Shown: positions 45,901 to 57,373 of the stretch, in pieces | How positions within the stretch are numbered: position 1 is the stretch's first letter | Layout: each line of letters starts with the position of its first letter | Source of the DNA: Hofstenia miamia | Lineage: Eukaryota; Xenacoelomorpha; Acoela | DNA length: 64,000 nt | Assembly (NCBI GenBank): GCA_004352715.1 | Contig: SCFE01000006.1 | Coordinates: forward strand, 1,678,752 to 1,742,751 | Reading direction: 5' to 3' | The notes under the pieces: generated by a model | Told to the model about the DNA's origin: nothing | Seen by the model: only the letters and a program-made list of their open reading frames with translations | The model's database searches: none | Position numbers and translations under genes: made by a program

Positions 45901-47487
45901 TCATACTTGTATATGTCCTTATATTGTGGCTTCTCTGAAATATATTACTTCATTGAGGAATTGAAACTCATATTTTGAGATATGTTGTTTATGTATTGTA
46001 TCGTTGAATTTGTTGACGAAAAGTATTGTGATTATGCTCCAGAATCCTGGATAGTTCAGCGGAGGCAATGCAGATGGCCCCATAAAAATCCGTCTGCAGA
46101 ATGACGTAGTTTAATAGAGCCTTCCAATGTTTGGTAATGCTGGTAGTTATTTTTTTTGTAAAATTCCCATAGATGTTTGCTAAATTTGCCTAGTACTAAT
46201 ATGGGACAAACACCAATTTGATAGTAAGGAATCATTTAAATAAATTCATGTAATGGAAAATAACTCTATTAATGAATTTGATGTTTTCATATTTAGTAAC
46301 TAGGCCATTGAAATTAGTTTCACAATTATTCAAAACCGGTTTATTTAGAAACTGAACAAGCAGCTCGAGAGAAAGCTAAACGTGCGGAATATGAGAGAAA
46401 ACTGGATATCTCCAGTGATGTGTCCACCAAAAAAATACTGTGCACTTAGAATCTCTTGATATTGTATAAATTTCTTAAATTTAGGTTTATTAAATATACT
46501 CTTAGGAGCAACCTACTTCGTCCAAGAAGCAATGTAAACGTTCTTTGCACCATTAAATTGAGGTTCATTGCAATAAAATATTTATTGTTTTCACTTAAAA
46601 TTTATTGCCAAAAGAAAACCGTAGTTGATGACGACCACGATGAAGAGTATGTGGACAATTCCGTATACAATGTAATTTTTATTATCAAATTTTTTATTAA
46701 TTAACATGGTTTAGTGTCGTATGCAACCATTGCCAAAGTTTTTCACGAAATAAGTGAAAGTGATTCAAAGCCCCAATGCAGTAATGCTGATATAAGCGAA
46801 ATAAAAGTTGAACTACACAAAATATATTGTTTGTAATATTATATGGATTATTGTATATTATTGTTTAGCTCAACGCATTAGAAAAAAATGGCTAAAATGA
46901 AAATATTATATTGGAGATGACAAAACAAACTAACCAGTGTAGTGGTGACGTTGAGGCTCAATCACATCTTCCATTGACTACAATTTCTGATTTCGATGCC
47001 CTCGAAAAACGTTTGTGCAATTCAAATGAAAATATGCATTATTTGGTATGTAAAATTTAAGTGTAATTTATAGCAGTGTCTTTATTTTTATATATTTGAT
47101 TGATATATGGTTTCTAACATTTAGGTCAAATTTTGTAAAATTGCGGGCTCCTCAAGTTGTAAAGAAGCTGTTAACTTATTCACTACTGAACTTGCCCAGA
47201 AGATGAATTTTACTGGTAAAGGTGAAAAATAGGCCTGCGGGAGTGCACATTGAAGCAAAGTTGTAGTGGTAGATTTTTTACAAACTATTTAAATATTCTT
47301 TTCAATTAAAAGCATAAAGACAAATTCGCTCCTAGCATTGAGTTTCACAGAGGAGGATATTGAAGACCACATTAAACTCTGGTTGCGGAATTCTGTGAAT
47401 CCGAGATGGAGGTCGTGTCCAAAGATCCAAAAAATACTTTTTGGTTTTAGTTATTTTTTCAAATAATTTTAGTTAGAGCTTTTTACT

Positions 47488-47528
<41 letters not shown>

Positions 47529-50500
47529 NNNNNNNNNNNNNNNNNNNNNNNNNNNNNNNNNNNNNNNNNNNNNNNNNNNNNNNNNNNNNNNTATATATAT
47601 ATGTGTGCTTGGTTCTATATAAGTTATTCATATATTCATTGGACATCGCGCAATGAAACAATGCCTTTAATTTTGAGTTGTTTGATTTGAAACTAACTTT
47701 TTTAGTTCCTGTGCAACTTCAAAAACTTGGCTCACTGCTGGTCTGATGGAAGTGTTGGCCTCTTTCGTTTTGCTACGCCATAATTCCATAGTATGTACTT
47801 TTTATTAATTAAATGTAAAGAACATTCTTTTCCGTTTACCTTCTAATAGTGGTAATAATCAATAATTAATTTGCTTAAAGTTGAACATAAACTGTCGAAG
47901 TCAGCATTCACACATTAATTGGTAGGCAATAATTTTCATTATTTCTAAATTGCATAATTGTGTGATGTCCACACTTAGCACTAGCCATTATTGTTTTGCA
48001 TTTTATGTTTAAAATTATTTCTATTCCACTGCAATTTACACATTAATAACGTATGGTTGATAGAATTATTCTCAATGTTGATAAATTGATGGTGAATATT
48101 GCCAAGTGTATGGATTAAGCCTACAGCATGTAATAATGCTGATGTTTGGTAGAATGATGGGCATTATTGGTAAATTGTTGGCTCGTCAATGGCAAATTAT
48201 TGGATTATGGGTGGCGATTGATGGCCATTATTGGTAAATGAAGGATATGATGTGGGTACATTGATGGAATGATTGGTAAACGGATGGGTCATTGTTGGCA
48301 TTTATTAGTGGGCCAATATTGGCATGGTGGCCAAATGCCCATATTGGCAACAACAATAGACCAATGATGTTAACCCTATTAAACAACCACCTAATTTTTC
48401 TTCGGTGCCTCCAAATACTGTTGAAGAATTCGATAGGCTTTGTTATGAAACTTGTAATTCCGATCAACTTCGTTCTTACTTGGTATGATTACCATAATTA
48501 GAATTTAGCGCTTTTTTATAATAAAAAATTTATATTTATCTTGTAAAGCATGTAGTTTGTTTAGTTTCTAAGTTTCATGTCTTCATTTTAAATTGCTCGC
48601 GTAAATACTCTTGGTGGTAGTGATAATAGTGATGTTGGCTATCGATCACTAGCAAGGCAACCTAATCTTAGGTTGCCTTGGTCTGCGAACTTTTATGACG
48701 AAACGTTTGATTTAATAGGTCGGGACTACACAAATGTAAATTTGAAACCGCGCCTATTTGTTGTGTTATTATTCGTATGTGTTTCTTGATAAATACTAAG
48801 TTCATATACCTTTATTAATTTTGTAGTTCTTGCTGGTTATTGTTGAATCTGATTTAAAAAGGAACGCGTCGTTTGATAGATGAAAAGCGAGTTTTTGAGA
48901 AGACTAGTCTTTTAGCGGCATGCTGCTGAACTATTGGCCAGAACAAAGAAAAATTATAAGGCACAGTTTATCAATTTTATGGATGTTAAACTTTTCAACT
49001 AGTTTAACTTTATATTATCCGCTATTTCTATAGATCATTATTTGATGCAACAAAACATTATGAAATATTATTTAGATTCAAATTATGAAGCTTTTGGAAT
49101 TTTTCAATTTTTAGCATTCTTTTTTGATATCAGATTTTGATTGAAGGACTGTCGGATTTCCGTTATACTTTTTAGGGATGTATTGCCATACTAAATTTTG
49201 ATATATTCTCATATCTCGTTAAAATATAACAGATACAACCCCAATATATAAGTTGAAATCTGAACCTGCTTATTACCATTTTAAATTTTTTTGAGCAAGG
49301 GTTCCTAATAAATCAATTGCGAAAGAACAATTACATATTAGTTAATTGTAATTGTATCAGAAAGGAATGAATTACTGAATTTCTTGCATTGTGAATAAAC
49401 AATAGTAAGCCTAAAAATTTTTTAAAGTTAAAAGTTTTTGAATATATTTTCATTAACAATGAATAAATACATCAATTTCATGGCAAAATAGTAAAAACTT
49501 TCCAAAGCCATGTTAAAATAAAAATGGTAATCATCTAAAAATATGTTTTGCTTTTCGATGTTGCCTCATTCCACAACTGAAACGGCCACAATCATCTTAT
49601 TATTGAAGATTAACTAAATTTTCAGAAGTTACAAAATTGTTTTCTTATATGAATGATTTCCTTGTCGGAAATGGAACTGTTAGTGAAATTGATTAGAGTC
49701 TCAAAAAACGTTTTAAAAGACATCCTTGTTTAGCGGTTATTTTAAAATTTACCTTTCAAATGCATTACACATCAATTTGAGCTTATGCAGTTTTACCCAT
49801 AACGCATGTAAGAACGTTAAGCAAAATTGGTTGCAGTAATATTAACACTGAAAAATTAAAATCACAAGTGATTGCAGTCTTATTATTAATAAAACATCTT
49901 CAACCCGATGTGCATTATGATCTCTATCAACATAAGCAATAAAACCAGTATAAATAGTGTGTGACTGGTCAATACGTACAATGTATAACATCTCTAAATA
50001 CCAACCCAGTGGCAAATTGCAAAAGTTATGTATGCTAGCACTTTGCTACATTACAATTTATAATAGTATAGTACACATGTTTAAGCTTCTTAAGTAAATA
50101 CTTGAAATTTAATGTATGATCTAATACCTGCATAAATACCGACAAAATCAAAAGTAAATATTGCAAAATTTCTATACAAGAACAAGAACATGTAAGCTGT
50201 GCAACAAACTGCCTGCAAGCATCCGAGAGGAAAGAAACTTAAAAATAGATTAAAAATAAACTTAAGATATAACCTACTGGCAAATCACATATATTTAACA
50301 CATGGCGAGATTTAATAGGCTAAATATTTTAAATCTATTCAGATGTTTGTTTTTACCTTTTTATTTTTTTTGAAATAATTGTTTGTAGCGTAATTTATTG
50401 TATTTTTGTATCTGCTTATAATAGGGTGAGTCATAAGTCCTGAGCCATTTCACGAATTTAATTTTAATCAATAATATAGCAGTGTTTTTGTTTTTATTCA

Positions 50501-53500
50501 TTCGAACATTTTTAGGTCATAATTTTGCACAGATTTCGAAAACCAACTTAAATTAATCTAGAAAATCATTTTTAATGTTTTTAATTTTTTAGAAAAGTGA
50601 TGATAAGTTAGCTTTACGCGCAACAATTAGATATTGCTGGAAAAGAGGCCAAATGCGACGATAGAGGAAATTTGTAAGGCGTGGGGTGAAGATCATGTGA
50701 GCCTAAATATTGTAAAGAGATGGTTTGATCGCTTCAAAGAAGGAAACATGAGTCTTGAAGATTTGGAACGTTCGGAACGACTTTGATTATAAATAATGAG
50801 GTCATCAGTGAACCAGTGGAAGCCAATCCTCAAACCAGTACTAGAAAATTATCAGGAGAGGTTAGCTGTTCCCAATTATCGGCACATAGATATCTGGTGA
50901 AACTTGGTAAGGTGCATAGAAAATGTCGAAGTATTCCTCATGAATTACCAGGTTATCAAGCTTCAAGAAGAATGGAAGTTTTTAAAAAACTACTCTTGGA
51001 AAGCCTTGGTGGACGGAAGATCAAACGGATTGGAACTTGTGACGAAAAACTGATATATTTGCGTAACCCTAACATGTGTAATCAATGGCTGAACCCTGGT
51101 GATACTCCAGTATCTTTAATTAAAAGGCGACGATTTGAAGAAAATGTGTATGATGGAATTATGAAGGCGTTGTTCACCATACACCTGTCCCAGATGGCGC
51201 TGGAATTGGCGCAGAGTTTTACTGTCAACAACTTGCTAGGAAACATAAAGTTTTGGTCCAAAACTATCCTGTTTTGGTAAGGAGAAAACAAGCGATCCTA
51301 CAACAGGATAATGTTCCTGCACATCGAGCGTGGTTAACAAAGCAGAAAATCGATGAAATGGAAAATATAGAAGTAATGGAACATCCTCCTTATTCTCCAG
51401 ACCTTGCTCCCTCCGATTTTCACTAATTTACCTTCAAGGTAAAAACTTTAAAGCCCTGGAGCAAGTGGAATTTGGGATCCAAGATTTCTTTCAGTCTAAA
51501 CCCGCAGAATGGTACAAGTCTGGAATTGAAAGGTGGAAAATCTGAGGGATTATACTTTAGTTATTAATATATGCTGTATATCGAAATTTAATTGACTGTT
51601 TATTAAAATTTTTATAGAGAAATTTAAGTAGTTTTAAAAACTTATGACTCATCCTATTATATACATTTCAATGTTGTAAATATGTGCATATTGTAAATAT
51701 TTGTATAGATTTTTACAAGATTGTAATGTGTCTATATCAGCATTTGCAAATTTTAGACTAAATATACGCTATTAAAGATTATATATCAATTAATTTGCAA
51801 GAGGAATCCAAAGCAATACGACATAAGTTTCTTTATTGAAACATTGACACGAGTTCTGTTGAAAGTTGTGGGAAGAAAGTGTTTTATGTCTCCGCAGAGG
51901 TCAACAAATTGGAAAAGTACAAGAAAAAACAACGAACCGCTTTTTGCAGAGGAAGAAAGGATCAGGAAGACAAGCACTGGGGAGGAGAATGTTGCAATTA
52001 TCTGTGAAATGATCGGGAAAAACTGCCGTGTATTATGGCCGGCAATTGCAAGAGTTAGTTGTATTGAAGAAATCAATGCTCGGCGTATTTTTAAGCAGGA
52101 GACTTTTTTTCTGCCGGATATAAAATAAAATGCAATATTTGGATATTTGACGATAGGAGCGACAATACAATGCTGTGTACAAAAATGATTTTTTCATAAA
52201 ATTCAAACCAATCGACTGCTTAAAAGCAGAAGAAACAAAGTGGGATGTCTTAGAAATTCATTGGATGTGGTATTCAGACTCGAACAATAATTATTGTTGA
52301 TTATAATCACAGCAGATCCCGACAGTAATGTTAAACTTTCGCCTTCTAAAGACGGAGTCTGAAGTTATAGACTATTCTCTGATGTCATTGAAGAACCATT
52401 GTTTGCGTCCGCTCTATGATTCCGTGCATATAATTAAAACTTTACGAAACAACAACTGGTTGAATTGTCAGCAAATGTTTTAGTGTTCCAGCATTGTTTC
52501 TAAATCGGTAATTCGAATGTTAACATTCCTGAAAATGGCTTTGTTTCATGAAGAAAGCTGTTATTGTTGTATGAAAAGGAAGTAAATTCAATATTGAAGA
52601 CTGCCTGCAAACTCACATACAGTGCTTTTCATCGTTCAAATAACAGACAACATCTGCTACTTGCTTTAGCCATCTTCCACCGCGCAAATGCTGTGAAAAA
52701 ATAGTAAAAGTCAAATCTATTTCATCAAATTTCAGTAATATGTTAACCTTTAACAGTGAAGTCGAGTGAGATGACAAATATCAATGAGGCAATAGGTTAT
52801 GTGGCATGCTACATGGTAAGAAAAATTTCCAAATGTAGCGAATGTGCTTCTTACTGTATTGAGGATGCAACTGTTTCTAATGAGCATGAGGGAAATTTCT
52901 TGTGGTGGCTTGGTTGTTCCACACAATTGCGTTTCAAATGGTGTAAACGATGTATTTAGATTCTTGGAAAGTAATTCTGAAAAAATTCTCAGGATGTCAC
53001 AAGAAGGCCCTGCATGACAAAAAAGTGTTTTAAAAAAATTGTATTCGATTTCAGTTAACTAAACCCTTATTCAATAATTATTTTATCAAAGTTCATCCTC
53101 AATGACAATAGTTATATTGAAACAAATATAATAAATATTGAAATTTTAAAATGGATTTAGTTGAATTTTATAAAGTTGTAGTTGCTTTGCTTAAAAGTAA
53201 ATATAGTTTCAAATAAATGACAGATGTTCTTATCTTTAACATTACCATTTGTCCGTTAAGACTGACGTTTTTTGCTTCAGAAGCTAAACCAGACAACAGA
53301 TACTGATGCAATTGCTGATCCTGTAGTGAAGTCTTGATACTGCTGTCTGAAAAATCTAGTGAAGAGCCAACAATATTTGAACAAGCGACATCCCAATTAA
53401 AAGAAACCCTGGAGAAGATTTCAAACAAAGCGCAAAAGGGTATGTCTCTAAACCAGTTATTTTTTAACAAATGATAAATGTTTTAATAGAAATCTCTCTA

Positions 53501-54671
53501 AAATTCATACATACATTTTATTGAATCTTATTTAGTTTAGGCGTTTACTTAGTATATTTTGAAGGTTGAAAAAATCATAAAACTACAAAAAACAAATGAT
53601 TTCTATAAAATCATCAATTATTTTTCAAAACTGTTATAAAGAAACTTCCTCGTAAGAAGTGTTTTGAAACTTTGAAATTACAATATTGCAATACAAGGTA
53701 CAGTGAAGAACTTGCAAACGCCAAAAAGCACTATTTTGGCAAAGTTGTAATCAAGTCATCAATGAACTCACCTCCAATATACTGCTAGAAAAAATTGGTT
53801 CAAACCGTGAATTGCCTGACACCCGCTTCATATTGAACCATAGTTCTGTATAACTAATGCGAATATTTTCTTAGGGAGCATAGTTGGAGATATTAAAACT
53901 TACAACCAGTAATAATTTCACATGGCACGGGAGGTAGGAATAGAGAGGGAAAGCAGAGACACACGTGTGATGTTTTTTCATCACTGCTACACCTGCATTA
54001 AGACACATTATAAAAAACGCATAGGTCTCGCATACTTATAAGAGCACAAACATAGTAGTCTACTCAATAACTAAGTGTTTTTATTGTTTATCGTAAGTGC
54101 CCAATAGTTAAGTCATTGGAATGTGTTTTCATAGATACTATTTTTCGAAACAGAAATGTCAGTTTTTTCTTGATTGAACAGTTTCATTTCCCAAACCAAC
54201 TCATAAAAAAGTAAGATGAAAACAAGTAAAATGATAAAATGTCAGGCATTATTTGGTTGTCATGAATGTGAAGAGACTCCTCTCAAATCAACTTTATTCG
54301 ATTCAACCTGGGGAAGATTTCCTCTTCCTTCTAAACTCTTGATTACTCAAAAAGTTGTGGAGCTTTCATAATGGAACGTGGGGACTTTTACAAATTTTTA
54401 TTGGACGTCATAATCCTTTAATAAAAATTACATAAAAACACATGTACGTTGTTAAATTAAATAAATACATTTTTGAATTAAGAAAAATGGAACAACTAAG
54501 TTTTGACAAAAGTCAAGTATACATGTAGGTGAAAGGAATCTGTATTTTGTTGTGAAAGAAACAATCTACACTTAAATGGAAAATAGTAGACTTAATGTAT
54601 ACTAATTAAATATCAAAAACAAACCTAAGTATTTGCTCTAGCACATTAACTGGCAAATCTTCCCACCCCAT
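42387..54671 (-). CDS. F-box/LRR (FBXL-type) protein, four exons, very large intron
   Basis: Proposed join (minus): 54671-54625, 53408-53246, 43414-43154, 42902-42387; 987 nt, 328 aa. Junction phases agree: 2 (CTT-AG|G), then 0 and 0. Residues 1-15, M-G-W-E-D-L-P-V-N-V-L-E-Q-I-L, are a typical F-box start (W-x-x-L-P-x-x-(V/I)-L). Exon 2 supplies VSFNWDVACSN then 'LDFS', the second half of the F-box, and a first repeat (VSLNGQ). Exons 3 and 4 hold AMN-type LRRs ('SLDLGGCTRFTDVGMQHLS', 'YLDLCTISDVGLLRLA', 'RYLTLSHCEWFND'). Such proteins join SKP1-cullin-F-box ubiquitin ligases and bind substrate through the LRRs. Intron 2 is about 9.8 kb and contains transposon relics. Exons 3-4 are surer than exons 1-2, which rest on motif and phase. 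Confidence 0.65.
43154..43414 (-). CDS. F-box/LRR gene, exon 3
   Basis: Acceptor CTTTTTAG then CAA-TTA-AAT; donor TCAAAA|GTATGA; 87 codons, phase 0 at both ends. Three to four AMN-type LRRs. Confidence 0.8.
44537..44730 (+). pseudogene. DUF4806-like fragment
   Basis: 'VIRRIYQKIMSVELFGRLNW' followed by KGPGDK resembles the DUF4806 end (V+.I...++...L...+N+KG.G.K). DUF4806 occurs in animal proteins often linked to transposons. It lies on the plus strand inside intron 2 of the F-box gene. Confidence 0.5.
45221..45800 (+). pseudogene. Relic of a transposase-domain protein N-terminus
   Basis: With one stop (in 45481-45483) and one frameshift near 45545, the plus strand reads 'LSNDLRQWVDTHNAT', 'AAVAKILKLLRNHNHIELL', then 'GKYLHLGIQYGIESIL' and 'IIQDFNMDGLPLHKYSNK'. 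This order (helical start, LR.H..-LP.., YLH.G...G...., ..D.F..DG...) is what I know from a large group of invertebrate proteins annotated as transposase-domain-containing. Precise family not certain. Confidence 0.45.
46340..47232 (+). pseudogene. DUF4806-type gene relic with retained intron
   Basis: Piece 1 (46345-46450) encodes a Lys/Glu/Ala-rich helix. Piece 2 ends at 47045 with 'TTISDFDALEKRLCNSNENM' then HYL before donor TTG|GTATGT. Piece 3 begins after acceptor ACATTTAG at about 47125 with 'VKFCKIAGSSSCKEAVNLF' and 'MNFTGKGEK', then a stop. Pieces 2 and 3 together match the whole DUF4806 block, with an intron placed where the fragment at 48366-48484 also has a donor. Confidence 0.55.
47491..47611. 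repeat. (TA)n/(TG)n microsatellite with assembly gap
   Basis: TA then TG repeats on either side of the N run 47529-47591. Confidence 0.9.
48060..48360. repeat. Degenerate short repeats ATTATTGGTAAA/GGCC
   Basis: The motif ATT(A/G)TTGG(T/C)AAA or ATATTGGCA recurs about eight times at irregular 20-45 bp spacing, with GATGG and GGCC between. It is G-rich against the surroundings. Confidence 0.5.
48366..48484 (+). pseudogene. DUF4806 first-exon fragment
   Basis: Encodes 'PPNTVEEFDRLCYETCNSDQ' then LRSYL immediately before a GTATGA donor-like site, the same layout as 46950-47045. The downstream half was not found. Confidence 0.45.
48485..50423. other. AT-rich stretch, no gene supported
   Basis: Includes a perfect 12-bp-arm palindrome AAGGCAACCTAA..TTAGGTTGCCTT at about 48655-48680 in a short GC-richer island (48600-48770); the island reads open on the plus strand but I do not recognise the product. 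Confidence 0.45.
50424..51654 (+). mobile_element. mariner DNA transposon with TIRs and TA target
   Basis: 1231 bp bounded by inverted GG(G/A)TGAGTCATAAGT ends with TA on both sides (50422-50423, 51655-51656). The transposase is readable on the plus strand in three pieces. 50596-50790 is the helix-turn-helix region with frame breaks. 50783-51280 has the linker (TSTRKLSGEVSCSQ, IPHEL) and the first catalytic Asp (TCDEKLIY). 51281-51545 has QQDNVPAH (second Asp) and YSPDLAPSDF (third Asp), then the C-terminus. All three Asp of the D,D34D triad survive, but stops and frameshifts make it inactive. Confidence 0.9.
51840..52960 (+). pseudogene. P-element-like (THAP9-type) transposase relic
   Basis: Scattered plus-strand frames. 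51844-52128 may be part of the N-terminal half. Around 52400-52480 the text 'RPLYDSVHIIKTLRNNNWLN' matches the P-type 'P.+DP.H..K..RN.' block. 52756-52959 has 'EAIGYVACYMVRKISKCSEC', matching the '+..YVAGYV.RK+...C..C' block near the C-terminus of P-like proteins. Many stops. No terminal repeats were found. Confidence 0.5.
53246..53408 (-). CDS. F-box/LRR gene, exon 2
   Basis: Acceptor TTCTCCAG then G-GTT-TCT; donor AAATG|GTAATG; one base plus 54 codons. The phase fits exon 1 on one side and exon 3 on the other. Open frame continues upstream of the acceptor, so the 5' edge rests on the splice motif and phase. Confidence 0.55.
53409..54624. other. Intron 1 of the F-box/LRR gene
   Basis: AT-rich; no further exon or element recognised. 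Confidence 0.4.
54625..54671 (-). CDS. F-box/LRR gene, exon 1 (start codon and F-box start)
   Basis: A very short coding exon: acceptor CATATTTAG, four bases, then ATG-GGG-TGG-GAA-GAT-TTG-CCA..., donor CTTAG|GTTTGT. The acceptor implies a 5' untranslated exon upstream. The W-E-D-L-P motif is the reason for the call. Confidence 0.55.
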
Positions 54672-55743
54672 CAACCTAAATATGAAACAATAACGAAAAT
54701 AAATGACAAAAGTAAAAATAATAAAATATTATAAATACAATAGAAAATGTGAAATTATAAAAACTTGAATTGTTTACATTTGTATTTTAAATAAACTTTT
54801 TTAAATATGCTTAGCTTGTAATAATTCATGTCGACTAATGTATTGTGCTATCACAGTTAAGATCAAGCAGCAGGAGAAACTTTTTATAACAATGATTTTA
54901 AAAAAATAATGACACAGGTCACACATTCTCTTTTTATGAGTTGCGATCAGAATGCAGACGGATGACAGACGACCCTACAATCTCTCATTGGGTTTATAAG
55001 ATTGAGTGACACTACTTTGAAGATTCATATATAAATATACCCTTGGAAGATGCAACATCTAAATCAAAATATGAAATTTAACAAAATACTAACATTTATT
55101 TGTATGTAAATTATTTTTGCAATAATTTTTCGGTCAATCCCGTTTTGCCTAACACCACTTTTGTTGTATTAACATTCCAGTTCTCTACATGCCACTTTAA
55201 TGTATTTGATTTGGCTGTTCAGATGTAAAACATAGCAATATTTATGTGTTAGATTTTTACTTGGGTACGGATTGTAATTGCCAAGGTAACTGCTACTGCA
55301 TGTCAGGGTACAGGAGTCATAAGAACATATCGCTAGCAGACATTCTGATAAACAACACATTCATATAGAAGACAAATATATAACTGAAAACCTAACAAGT
55401 TAACTCATAGGAATTATAAACTCCGATGTAGGCACATGCACTAGTGGAAAGGAATTGATATTTATATAGAACCAATTAGTAATTAATTAGAGGAAACTAC
55501 AAAATTGCATAAAATCAGCAACTTGAACAATTTGATTGTTGTATATATGATGTAAAAATATATACGAACACTTAAACTAACTGAAAAACATACCCAACAC
55601 CAAATATTGAATTATTCAGCTAGATAGTTTCTTCCAGAACTAAAACATAGTCAAGTTTAAAGTACACTATAATTATATGTAAATTGAATGAAACCAACTT
55701 TATATTTCATTAAGTAAATAACATTCGATGCGAATTTAAAAAG
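54672..55743. other. Spacer between FOXRED1 end and F-box gene start
   Basis: About 1.1 kb between two genes in the same direction. It should hold the F-box gene promoter and 5' UTR exon; no motif could be fixed. Confidence 0.4.
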
Positions 55744-56100
55744 TTAAAATATATTTTGCTCATGCACGAGTTCGTTTGTAATGAATCTCTTAAAGCTGAA
55801 GGCACTGAGATCGATTTCTGAAAAATCACCATCAATTATCAGTTCTGTAACAGCATTTCCAATACCAGCTGACATTTGAAGACCATGACCACTAAATCCA
55901 GTAGCAAAAATCATGTTTTGTACGTAAGGGTGGGGACCGACAATTCCATTTTGATCCAGCGGGTTATAGTCGTAATAACCGGCCCAAGCGTTCATAACAC
56001 GAAGTTTTTCGAAAGCAGGGGAACGTGCGGCCAAGATATGATGAACATGTTCATCAAAAAACGAGTAGTCAACATCGAGGTTGCTTATTTCGGGTTCATT
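55744..56100 (-). CDS. FOXRED1: FAD-dependent oxidoreductase, last exon (FOXRED1)
   Basis: Minus-strand exon from acceptor TTTTGTTTAG to a stop; 118 codons, phase 0 start. The protein reads '[20 protein letters not shown]', AFEKLRV, '[20 protein letters not shown]', then '[20 protein letters not shown]' and a C-terminal '[11 protein letters not shown]'. These are the terminal FAD-binding motifs (G-x-x-D-x-(N/T)-P-x-x-G-P; ATGFSGHG(L/M)...G) as in human FOXRED1, a mitochondrial flavoprotein needed for assembly of respiratory complex I. The upstream exons with the GxGxxG dinucleotide fold are not seen up to 64000; they may be hidden among repeats or beyond the window. Confidence 0.9.
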   Translation of the reverse strand, partial: NEPEISNLDVDYSFFDEHVHHILAARSPAFEKLRVMNAWAGYYDYNPLDQNGIVGPHPYVQNMIFATGFSGHGLQMSAGIGNAVTELIIDGDFSEIDLSAFSFKRFITNELVHEQNIF

Positions 56101-57060
56101 CTAAACAAAAAGCACTCAAATTTTTAAATACAAAATATATTACTATATATAAATTACGAAAAATTCAGCACTTTTATGTTTGCATTATACAACTATGAGC
56201 AGATGTTTGACCAACATATGATATGTTGATTTTGTTGGAAAAAATCAAAACCTTTGTTTTACGTTAAATCTACAAACTCAAGAATAAAATAAATAAGAAT
56301 GTAGATGAAAATCAATACTAGAGAACAACAGAATAGCGTGGAATCAATTTTGATTCATCCAGAACTGAATGTTCAAGTCATGTTAATGATTCGTCATTGA
56401 ATGATACAGACATGTGGGTAAAGGTGGACATTTTTCATAGAAATATGTTCTGAAAATCAACTGAAAAATATGTCATAGATTCAGTGTTACTTAAAACATG
56501 TATAATGAGTATTTCAAATAGCTTATATATTCTCTTATGCAGCACTACATATGCTAAACATATAATGCAATTGCTTAGATAAATAGAAAACCATATTTTC
56601 CGTAATCGTATATACATTCATATCAAACGTACTTTATCGCAAGTAGGTATTACACGAAGGATTTTCTTGGTCTTGATATCAAGCAGTCAATTAAAATAAG
56701 TTTTGTAAGCATCACTGCCATAACGTTGTTACCAATTTTCCTTTTCTTTTGCAACAACAATATGAATTTGCATATTCAAAACTAAAGCTATGTTAGTCTT
56801 CCCCTTTGCAACATTACTTGTATTGCTTCCACCGCAAGAAATCAGGTGAAAAGTTGTGAATTTTTCCAGAAAATAAAATTTGTGGCTCATTTATTCCGAA
56901 TTTCAAAGAATTATGAACATTACCTACTATTGCCAGGTTTGTTCGTCAGAATGATTAATTATAAGCTTTTGTAAGAACTCCTAAGTTTACATAAGTGAAA
57001 CTTATGAAGAAAAGGATGCGAAGTGTTCACCTAATTAGAAATTTCATAATATTTTAGAGA
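56101..57060. other. AT-rich stretch upstream of the FOXRED1 last exon
   Basis: No FOXRED1 exon recognised. An open minus-strand piece at about 56690-56840 (reading 'ISCGGSNTSNVAKGK') has no known match. Confidence 0.4.
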
Positions 57061-57246
57061 TTAAAAGGTACATTTGATTTTTAGTTTAAACGCTTTCGGC
57101 AAGAAAGCTTCTATTGCTTTCATATCAGGAATATCAAATTCAAAACTATATTTAAAAACCGCATCTTCGGATGATGAAAGCCCAATTGTTCCTATATAGC
57201 CCGCGTTGCGCACGCCATTAGGCCATTGAAGCAGAATATACTTGTT
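57061..57246 (-). CDS. Candidate coding exon, product not recognised
   Basis: After an acceptor-like TTGCTAG the minus strand is open for 61 codons, N-K-Y-I-L-L-Q-W-P-N-G-V-R-N-A-G-Y-I-G, then 'LSSSEDAVFKYSFEFDIPD', 'AIEAFLPKAF', to a stop at 57063-57061. Composition and local GC are gene-like (higher than the flanks). It is not a FOXRED1 segment I know. It may be the last exon of another gene or a transposon piece. Confidence 0.35.
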   Translation of the reverse strand, partial: NKYILLQWPNGVRNAGYIGTIGLSSSEDAVFKYSFEFDIPDMKAIEAFLPKAFKLKIKCTF

Positions 57247-57373
57247 CTAGCAACATATAAGATTATATTTCTGCAGACTTTGAATTCTACCATAATCGTA
57301 CTGATCGAAGCTACAAGAATAGCGTCCGAAACAGCCTGTCTATTAATGACGGTTGAAATGACATGTTAAAGAA

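Noticed and set aside
47473-47661. Minus-strand frame with a run of X and Tyr-Ile repeats
   Set aside because: Microsatellite plus assembly gap.
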